Assembly: GCF_019352175.1 (NCBI RefSeq)
Contig: NZ_JACBYI010000009.1
Location: 62,001 to 126,000, forward strand
From: Paenibacillus sp. S150
GTDB taxonomy: Bacteria > Bacillota > Bacilli > Paenibacillales > Paenibacillaceae
Length of the DNA: 64,000 nucleotides
Reading direction: 5' to 3'
In this document: positions 58,165-64,000 of the stretch, piece by piece
Numbering within the stretch: position 1 is the stretch's first letter
How the letters are laid out: the number at the start of each line of letters is the position of its first letter
The notes under the pieces: generated by a model
Databases searched by the model: none
Told to the model about the DNA's origin: nothing
The model's input: only the letters and a program-made list of their open reading frames with translations
Made by a program: the position numbers and the translations under genes

Positions 58165-59940
58165 TTAAGCCTCCATCTTCTGCGCCGTATACAATCTGTA
58201 ATAGAGGCCCCGGCGGGCGATCAGCTCATCATGCGAGCCGCTTTCCGCAATGCCTTTGTTCGATACATACATGATGCGGTCACAGTTCTTCACGGTGGAC
58301 AGCCGATGCGCGATAATGAACGAGGTGCGGCCCTTGAGCAGCTCATTAAGACCTCTTTGGAGCAGCCGCTCGGTCTTCGCGTCGATGGAAGAAGTCGCTT
58401 CGTCCAGGATGAGAATGCGCGGATCGGCCAGGAGCGTCCGCGCGAACGAAATGAGCTGCCGCTGTCCCTGGGACAGCTTGGAGCCGCGCTCGTTGACCTC
58501 CGTAAGGTAGCCCTGATCAAATTCACGGATGAATTCGTCGGCACAGACGGCCTTGGCGGCGGCTATCACTTCCTCCTCGGTGGCGTCCAGTCTGCCGTAG
58601 CGGATATTGTCGAGAATGGTGCCGGAGAAGATGAAGCTGTCCTGCAGCATAATGCCCATTTGGCTGCGCAGGGATTTCAGCGTAACCTGCGAGATATCCT
58701 CCCCGTCAATCAGAATCCTGCCGGCGGTAAGGTTATAGAAGCGTGAGATCAGATTGACGACCGTTGTTTTGCCCGCGCCAGTCGGTCCCACCAGGGCAAT
58801 GCTTTGGCCGGCTCTGACATCGAAGCTGATGTTCTCCAGAATGTTCAGCCCCGGGTCATAGGCGAAGGTCACATTGTCAAAAGTGATTTGGCCCCGGACG
58901 GGCGGCAGCTCCTCTGCATCCGGAATATCGCTGACGGTCACGGGCTCATCCAGCGTTTCGAAGATGCGCTCAAGATAGGCAACAGCATTAATGAAGCTAT
59001 TGTACAGGTTCGAGAGGCTCAGAATCGGCTGCCAGAAACGGGCGGCGTAGCTGCTCATCGCCAGAATCACGCCGAGTGTCACGTCCTTGGGGTCCAGCGT
59101 CAGCAGGCCCACCAGAAAGATCAATGCCGTAACGCTTGTTGACAGGTTATCAACGGTAAAAGGAATCAGCGTGTTGTAATTGAGCGCCTTCATCCACTCC
59201 TTGCGGAAATTTCCGGCCAGTCGTGTGAAGGTTCCCTCATTGTACTGTTCACGGGAGAAGCTTTGCGTCACGCCGATGCCGCTGATGCTCTCCTGGAGGT
59301 AGGCGTTCAGATTGGAGCTTTTATTGGACACCGATTGCCAGGCGCGCCGCTGCCGGGTTTTGATGAGCAGCATAATTCCCAGGAACACGGGCAGTCCGGC
59401 CAGAATGACAAATGAAAGCCGTACATCTACAGCAAACATAAAGGCGGCGATAAAAATTAAGTTAACGATTTCCAGAACAAAGTTGATAATGCCGTTGGAT
59501 AATACATCCGATACCGAATTGACGTAATTCACAACCCGGATCAGAATCTTGCCCTGCGGTCGGTCGTCGTAATATTTGAAGGGCAGCTCCTGCAGATGCT
59601 TGAACAAATCCGTGCGGATGTCAAAAATAATGTCCTGCCCGACGCTTGTCATGATGCGCGAGCGCAGGGTAGCCAGAATTACGCTGACCACAATGGTTGC
59701 CAGCATCAGGAGCGACCAGCCCAGCAGCGGCAGCTTTGCCTTTGCAGGAATAGTCACATCGACTACATGCTGCATGATCAGCGGAGCCGACAAAGCGATG
59801 GCTGCCGAGAGCGCGCTGAGCACAAATGCGAGAAGCATGGGCTTTTTCTTGCGTCTGATATATACCATTGCACGCCGGAAGTGCCTGATGTCAAAGGGCG
59901 ACTCCAGGTTTTCGTCGACGTCGAATCTATTCCTTGCCAT
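58165..59940 (-). CDS. ABC exporter half-transporter (canonical ATPase site partner)
   Basis: A 591-aa half-transporter: six membrane helices (about 30-320) and an ATPase domain with Walker A LVGPTGAGKTT, signature KLSQGQRQL, Walker B LILDEATSSID with the catalytic Glu, and switch His in IIAHRLS. It overlaps the next-upstream ABC gene by 14 bp, so the two form a heterodimer of the BmrCD/LmrCD type for drugs, lipids or peptides. Second gene of the operon. Confidence 0.93.
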   Translation of the reverse strand: MARNRFDVDENLESPFDIRHFRRAMVYIRRKKKPMLLAFVLSALSAAIALSAPLIMQHVVDVTIPAKAKLPLLGWSLLMLATIVVSVILATLRSRIMTSVGQDIIFDIRTDLFKHLQELPFKYYDDRPQGKILIRVVNYVNSVSDVLSNGIINFVLEIVNLIFIAAFMFAVDVRLSFVILAGLPVFLGIMLLIKTRQRRAWQSVSNKSSNLNAYLQESISGIGVTQSFSREQYNEGTFTRLAGNFRKEWMKALNYNTLIPFTVDNLSTSVTALIFLVGLLTLDPKDVTLGVILAMSSYAARFWQPILSLSNLYNSFINAVAYLERIFETLDEPVTVSDIPDAEELPPVRGQITFDNVTFAYDPGLNILENISFDVRAGQSIALVGPTGAGKTTVVNLISRFYNLTAGRILIDGEDISQVTLKSLRSQMGIMLQDSFIFSGTILDNIRYGRLDATEEEVIAAAKAVCADEFIREFDQGYLTEVNERGSKLSQGQRQLISFARTLLADPRILILDEATSSIDAKTERLLQRGLNELLKGRTSFIIAHRLSTVKNCDRIMYVSNKGIAESGSHDELIARRGLYYRLYTAQKMEA

Positions 59941-61702
59941 GCGCGGTCACCTGCCTTCCAATACCCTCGTTCTGCAGCATAAATACATCATAGTAGTAGC
60001 CCCGCTTAGCCAGCAGCTCGGCGTGGGTGCCTTCTTCAATCAGCCGTCCGCCGTCCAGGATAAGAATGCGGTCAGCCTCCGCTGTAGTGGACACCCGCTG
60101 TGCGATGATGAGCTTCGTGCAGGGATAATCCAGCTCGCGCAGGCTTTGCTGGATATGCTCCTCGGTCTCAAGATCGACGGCGGAGGTCGTATCATCCAGA
60201 ATCAGGATGGGACGGCGGACTGCCAGGGCGCGGGCGAGCGCTATACGCTGCTTTTGTCCGCCTGACAGGCCGACTCCGCGTTCCCCGACAACGGTGTCAT
60301 ACCCTTCGGGCATGCGGGAGATGAAATCGTGCGCGGCCGCCAGCCCGGCAAACTCCACGGCTTCTTCCTCCGGAAGCTCGGGGTCGCCATAGGCGATGTT
60401 TCCGTCGATGGTATCGGAGAACAGGAGCACATCCTGGGTCGCCATGCCGATGTTGCCGCGGAGCTCATCCAGCTCCAGCTCACGGACATCCGCGCCATCG
60501 ACCAGCACGCGTCCGCTTGAGACGTCGTAGAAGCGGGAAATCAGATTAACGAGCGTTGTTTTACCCGAGCCTGTTGAGCCCATAATGGCAATGGTTTCCC
60601 CGGGTTCAACCGTGAAGCTGACATCGTCCAGCACGGTAGCGTTGTCATATTTGAAGCGGACATGCTCAAACGTGATCCGCCCTTCATAACGGCGTTTGGT
60701 GACGGGGCGGTGCTCGTTGACAATAGCGGGCCGGGCGTAATAGATCTCGATGATCTTGGTCAGGCTGGCAAAAAAACGCTGAATGTCGTTGATAATAATA
60801 CCGATGTTGCGCATGGGGTTCGATACGGCCCAGATCAGAGAGGAGAAGGCGGCGAATTCGCCAAAGGTGATCCGGTCGTTCATAAGGAGCAGCCCGCCGA
60901 CAAGCATGAGAATGACGTTGAAGGCCTGGGCGAAGGTTTCGAGATAAGGAAAGTAATCGAGCCATACGAGTGCGGCTTTTTTGTTCGCTGCCGAATAGTT
61001 GACGTTCTTTTCCGTGAATTTCTCAATCTCGTACGCCTCGCGGGCGAACGCCTTGACTACCCGGTTGCCGGAAATGTTCTCCTGGGTAGTTGTGTTGAGC
61101 TGGGACAGCCGCTCGCGCAGGTCCACATACATGGGGCGGACATGCTTGGCAAATATGTAGGCCACGATAAATATCAGCGGCGACAGGGTAAGCATCCACA
61201 GCGTCAGCTCGGTATTAATGGTGAAGAAATAGATCACAGCGGCAATGAAAATCGTTAAGGATTCGATAATCGTTTTGAATATCCACGCCATGGAATGCCG
61301 GACCATGTCCAGATCGCCTGTCATCTTGGTCATGAGGTCGCCGGTCCGGTTGCGGTCATAATACTCCCGGTCTTGTCCCTGGATTTTGTTGTAGAGATAA
61401 ATGCGGATACGGTAGAGCATGTTTTGCGAGGAGCGCTCGTACTGCATGGTCGTTACATAAGCCAGACCCGTGCGCAGCAAAGAAAAGCCGATCATACCCA
61501 GGCAGAGTGCAATCAGCAGCCCCCGTTGCTCGGTCAGATTCTGCAGGGCACTGTCTCCGGCAACGAACGTATCGACAATACGCTGGCTGATATACGGATT
61601 GACGATCATAAGACTTGAGCCCGCTACCGAAAGGCACAGCGCCAGAATGTACCTCGTCCGGTTCCCCTCCAGATTCTGCCACAGCCATTTTAGTTCAAAC
61701 AT
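59927..61702 (-). CDS. ABC exporter half-transporter (degenerate ATPase site)
   Basis: A 591-aa half-transporter. Six membrane helices (about 18-300), Walker A MGSTGSGKTT, signature GLSGGQKQR, Walker B LILDDTTSAVD. The catalytic Glu after Walker B is Asp, and the switch region reads IIAQRVS, where the usual His is Gln. These are the changes seen in the degenerate subunit of heterodimeric exporters. ATG 61702 has GGTGATC before it; the longer frame lacks a site. Together with the gene at 58165 it makes one asymmetric pump. Confidence 0.92.
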   Translation of the reverse strand: MFELKWLWQNLEGNRTRYILALCLSVAGSSLMIVNPYISQRIVDTFVAGDSALQNLTEQRGLLIALCLGMIGFSLLRTGLAYVTTMQYERSSQNMLYRIRIYLYNKIQGQDREYYDRNRTGDLMTKMTGDLDMVRHSMAWIFKTIIESLTIFIAAVIYFFTINTELTLWMLTLSPLIFIVAYIFAKHVRPMYVDLRERLSQLNTTTQENISGNRVVKAFAREAYEIEKFTEKNVNYSAANKKAALVWLDYFPYLETFAQAFNVILMLVGGLLLMNDRITFGEFAAFSSLIWAVSNPMRNIGIIINDIQRFFASLTKIIEIYYARPAIVNEHRPVTKRRYEGRITFEHVRFKYDNATVLDDVSFTVEPGETIAIMGSTGSGKTTLVNLISRFYDVSSGRVLVDGADVRELELDELRGNIGMATQDVLLFSDTIDGNIAYGDPELPEEEAVEFAGLAAAHDFISRMPEGYDTVVGERGVGLSGGQKQRIALARALAVRRPILILDDTTSAVDLETEEHIQQSLRELDYPCTKLIIAQRVSTTAEADRILILDGGRLIEEGTHAELLAKRGYYYDVFMLQNEGIGRQVTAHGKE

Positions 61703-61839
61703 CTGATCACCTGTTTCTGTGTGTTCTTCATTCTTCAACTCCAAGAATGAATAAATCAACGTGATTATAACACTATCCTGCAGCCAGCATCGGCGGCTGA
61801 ATTATTTTCTTGTTACAATCGATTGAACTTTTGAATCCT

Positions 61840-63003
61840 CTATTTGATCCCCGTACCCTGCCTTCCAATAATAGCCTCCTCCAGTTCTTTATAGCTGCTT
61901 GACCGGGGGTCCGCCTGGCTGCCGGACAGCCGGAGCTTTTTCAGACGGGGCAGGTTCAGCAGCAGGCCGGGATCTGAAAAAGAGGTTTTACATAAATCGA
62001 GCGTCTCCAGTCCCGTTAAGCTCGGGAGGAAGTCCCACGATTTTGGCTTAAGCAAGGTCAGATCCAGATTTTTCAACGAACGCATATCTGTTAGAGCGGA
62101 TAAATCCTTCACTTTTGTCTCCCAAATCCACAGCAGCTCCAGCTGGGGAAATTGCTCCCGTATGCCATCGATCGCTTTAAGTTTTGTTTTTTCCAGATAC
62201 AATGTTTTTAAGCCGGGGCACTGGCCCATTTCGCGGATACTTTCCACAGCCGAGCCTCTAAGCCGGAGCTCCTCCAGCCGCTCGTGCTGGCAGAAGGGGC
62301 TCAAATCGGTTACAGGGGAAAAGTTGGCCTCCAAAATCCGCAGCCTCCTAAGCTGCGCTGCATAGGAAAGGTCCGTGAGCTTCTTGGGAGCAAGCAGACG
62401 GATTTCCTCTACATTCGGGAAGGCTGCGAAGGAATCCAGGCTCTCCAATTGGCAGGTTCTGCCGCCCAATGAGACTTTCTTTACACCCAGTGCGGGAGCA
62501 AAGCCGGGCACGGCTGCAATCTCGTCAAAGCTCATACTGACGCTTTCCAGACTGTCCGGAAGAACACTCTGACTGTCATGGTTTTTCTTGGAAAAGCTAA
62601 CCGATTTCAGGGATGTAAGAGGGGACAGCAACAGATCGGGCAGCGTGTTCTGGAGATAATGCATTTGCAGCGATTTCAGATTATTCAAACGTGAAATGAC
62701 CCCGATATTCTTTTTGACATTCGACTTACTTACAAAACCCAAGCGTTCCAGATTTACGGCGGAATCCAGGCCGATCAGATCCGGAACGGTCATCGTAGAA
62801 TCAGTGGTTCCGAACTCCAGCTGCTTAAGATTTCCGAATTCCTGCAGCGGCTCGAAGGTGGTAATGTTTTTGACTTGAAGAAGCTTTAAGGTGTCCAGCT
62901 CATAAATAGTGGCGGGCTCATCAAACCAGGCGTACTTTTTATAGCGCTCCACATAGGAGACTGCCTCGTTTGCAATGGCGTCTTTTGACTTGTCGTAATT
63001 CAT
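61840..63003 (-). CDS. leucine-rich-repeat protein
   Basis: A 387-aa protein without signal peptide, built of about 13 LRRs of the short bacterial type (L-x-x-L-x-L-x-x-T/N): examples are NLKQLEFGTTDSTM, LERLGFVS, LRILEANFSPVTDLSP, LEELRLRGSAVESI and LETLDLCKTSFSD. The N-terminus (MNYDKSKDAIANEAVSYVER) is a helical cap. ATG 63003 has GGAGG 8 bp upstream. Such cytosolic LRR proteins are common in Paenibacillus and have no known role; protein binding is likely. Confidence 0.85.
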   Translation of the reverse strand: MNYDKSKDAIANEAVSYVERYKKYAWFDEPATIYELDTLKLLQVKNITTFEPLQEFGNLKQLEFGTTDSTMTVPDLIGLDSAVNLERLGFVSKSNVKKNIGVISRLNNLKSLQMHYLQNTLPDLLLSPLTSLKSVSFSKKNHDSQSVLPDSLESVSMSFDEIAAVPGFAPALGVKKVSLGGRTCQLESLDSFAAFPNVEEIRLLAPKKLTDLSYAAQLRRLRILEANFSPVTDLSPFCQHERLEELRLRGSAVESIREMGQCPGLKTLYLEKTKLKAIDGIREQFPQLELLWIWETKVKDLSALTDMRSLKNLDLTLLKPKSWDFLPSLTGLETLDLCKTSFSDPGLLLNLPRLKKLRLSGSQADPRSSSYKELEEAIIGRQGTGIK

Positions 63004-63223
63004 TTCAAGGCCTCCAGATTCAAAATTAATCAATCCTGATAATTTACCCGTATACCAATGTTTTGAAAATGTCTGTTCCGTGCATAGCCCCATCCCCTGC
63101 AGCATGCCTTAACAGGCCCCGGAGCTGGATTTATGATAAACTGGAACAATATAAAGCCGCGCCGGGCACCGCATTGAAGCGGAGAAAAGACCGGCGGGTT
63201 CGAAAGCGACAGGAGGATGAGAA

Positions 63224-63925
63224 ATGAGCTTTGTTGCCGTAAAGGGTGAGTATAAGCGTTACAAGATGGGCGAGAATGTAATTGTTGCCAACGACGGGAT
63301 TGATTTTGAGATTAATAAAGGTGAATTTGCCGTAATTGTGGGGCCCAGCGGTGCGGGCAAATCAACCGTGCTCAACATTCTTGGCGGAATGGATTCTGCC
63401 GACGAAGGCCAGGTCATTGTCGACGGTACGGATATCGCCAGATTCAGTGCCAGGGAACTGACAGGCTACCGCCGCAATGACGTGGGCTTTGTATTTCAGT
63501 TCTACAATCTGGTGCCCAATCTGACCACACTGGAGAATGTGGAGCTTGCTTCCCAGATTTCACCGCGTGCCCTGGATGCGCGTAAGGTGCTGGAGGATGT
63601 GGGGCTGGGAGCGCGGCTGGATAATTTCCCGGCCCAGTTGTCCGGAGGTGAGCAGCAGCGCGTCGCCATTGCCAGAGCGCTGGCCAAGCAGCCGAAGCTG
63701 CTGCTCTGCGACGAGCCGACGGGAGCGCTTGATTATAACACCGGCAAGCAGGTGCTGAAGCTGCTGCAGGATACCTGCCGCAACACCGGGACAACAGTCA
63801 TCGTCATCACGCATAATTTGGCGATTGCGCCGATGGCAGACCGGGTCATAGAGATTAACAACGCTAAGGTACGGAAGACGGCAACCAGCCCTTCTCCGGT
63901 ATCCGTTGACGATATCGAGTGGTAA
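63224..63925 (+). CDS. ABC transporter ATP-binding subunit (MacB/LolD/FtsE-like)
   Basis: A 233-aa ATPase. Walker [12 protein letters not shown]-loop [14 protein letters not shown], signature [16 protein letters not shown], Walker [13 protein letters not shown] and switch His VITHNL are intact. The [12 protein letters not shown] Q-loop is that of MacB/LolD-family transporters that work with FtsX-like permeases. GACAGGAGG lies before ATG. The permease starts 13 bp downstream and runs out of the window. Confidence 0.94.
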   Translation: MSFVAVKGEYKRYKMGENVIVANDGIDFEINKGEFAVIVGPSGAGKSTVLNILGGMDSADEGQVIVDGTDIARFSARELTGYRRNDVGFVFQFYNLVPNLTTLENVELASQISPRALDARKVLEDVGLGARLDNFPAQLSGGEQQRVAIARALAKQPKLLLCDEPTGALDYNTGKQVLKLLQDTCRNTGTTVIVITHNLAIAPMADRVIEINNAKVRKTATSPSPVSVDDIEW

Positions 63926-63938
63926 GGAGAAGGCACCC

Positions 63939-64000
63939 ATGAACAAACGCGCGTTATGGAAAGATATTTTTCGCGAAATCGGGCATACCAAAGCCCGCTT
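63939..64000 (+). CDS. FtsX-like ABC permease, N-terminal start (cut by window edge)
   Basis: ATG 63939 after GGAGAAGG opens a frame reading MNKRALWKDIFREIGHTKAR, the cytoplasmic N-terminus common in FtsX/MacB-type permeases just before the first membrane helix. Only 20 residues are visible; the identity rests on the ATPase gene directly upstream. Confidence 0.7.
   Translation, partial: MNKRALWKDIFREIGHTKAR

Overview
The window looks like a chromosome segment of a spore-forming, polysaccharide-degrading Firmicute, most likely Paenibacillus or a close relative. The grounds are strong AGGAGG-type ribosome binding sites, a Spo0E-like phosphatase, a dipicolinate-synthase-A homologue, secreted GH11 and GH43 enzymes, GH105 and GH112 enzymes, many ABC transporters and two-component or AraC-type regulators, and gene families typical of the genus (DUF4317, YaaA, WYL and ROK regulators). 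I see no rRNA, tRNA or CRISPR array. The genus call is an inference from gene content.

Region 1 (1-8.4 kb) is a defence module: the 3' end of a C5-cytosine methyltransferase, a candidate PD-(D/E)XK endonuclease, a Vsr-type nicking endonuclease, a second C5-methyltransferase, a MORC/MutL-like GHKL ATPase with several zinc ribbons, an Mrr-nuclease/SF2-helicase fusion and an unknown 236-aa protein. The last four genes overlap each other. The layout matches the class of predicted restriction systems with MORC-type ATPases described from comparative genomics (Iyer, Abhiman and Aravind 2008). A 163-bp hairpin-forming, MITE-like element sits immediately after the last stop codon.

Region 2 (8.8-30.7 kb) is ordinary but mosaic chromosome: an XRE regulator beside a Spo0E-like gene, a decayed tatD, a YxjG-type methionine-synthase-like gene whose ribosome binding site has a perfect 12-bp upstream complement, a beta-helical lipoprotein, a GH43 arabinanase, an LLM flavin monooxygenase, an esterase, and an operon of an exported protein with a two-component system. 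A ROK regulator lies beside a sugar ABC transporter and polyol dehydrogenase operon. Several small palindromic repeats lie between genes.

Region 3 (31.0-43.0 kb, minus strand) is a visibly G+C-richer operon of ten genes with its own LysR regulator. In transcription order it encodes a creatinase/ectoine-hydrolase-like M24 protein lacking metal ligands, an M20 hydrolase, a fumarate-reductase/aspartate-oxidase-like flavoprotein, a NitT/TauT-type ABC importer (ATPase, permease, lipoprotein), a PLP aminotransferase, a DapA-type lyase, a dipicolinate-synthase-A (DpaA/SpoVFA) homologue and an acylpyruvase-type FAH hydrolase. I know no described pathway with this gene set. It is the best candidate here for an undescribed metabolic system. 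An 85 %-identical 48-bp direct repeat, derived from an AraC-family gene, flanks the segment.

Region 4 (43.5-64 kb) holds an AraC-regulated GH105/GH112 pair (likely rhamnogalacturonan disaccharide use), YaaA, a GH11 xylanase with a cre-like site inside its promoter, an FGE-sulfatase-domain lipoprotein, a GNAT protein, a CDP-alcohol phosphatidyltransferase, a TetR-flavodoxin operon, a GT-C membrane glycosyltransferase with a Gly-rich lipoprotein, a WYL/GyrI-like divergent pair, a heterodimeric ABC exporter, an LRR protein and the start of a MacB/FtsX-type transporter. Three promoters (upstream of the genes at 12150, 18854 and 54648) share 11-bp-spaced direct repeats placed exactly 10 bp before the -10 box. 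This suggests one OmpR-family regulon, possibly run by the two-component system at 19.5-21.5 kb.
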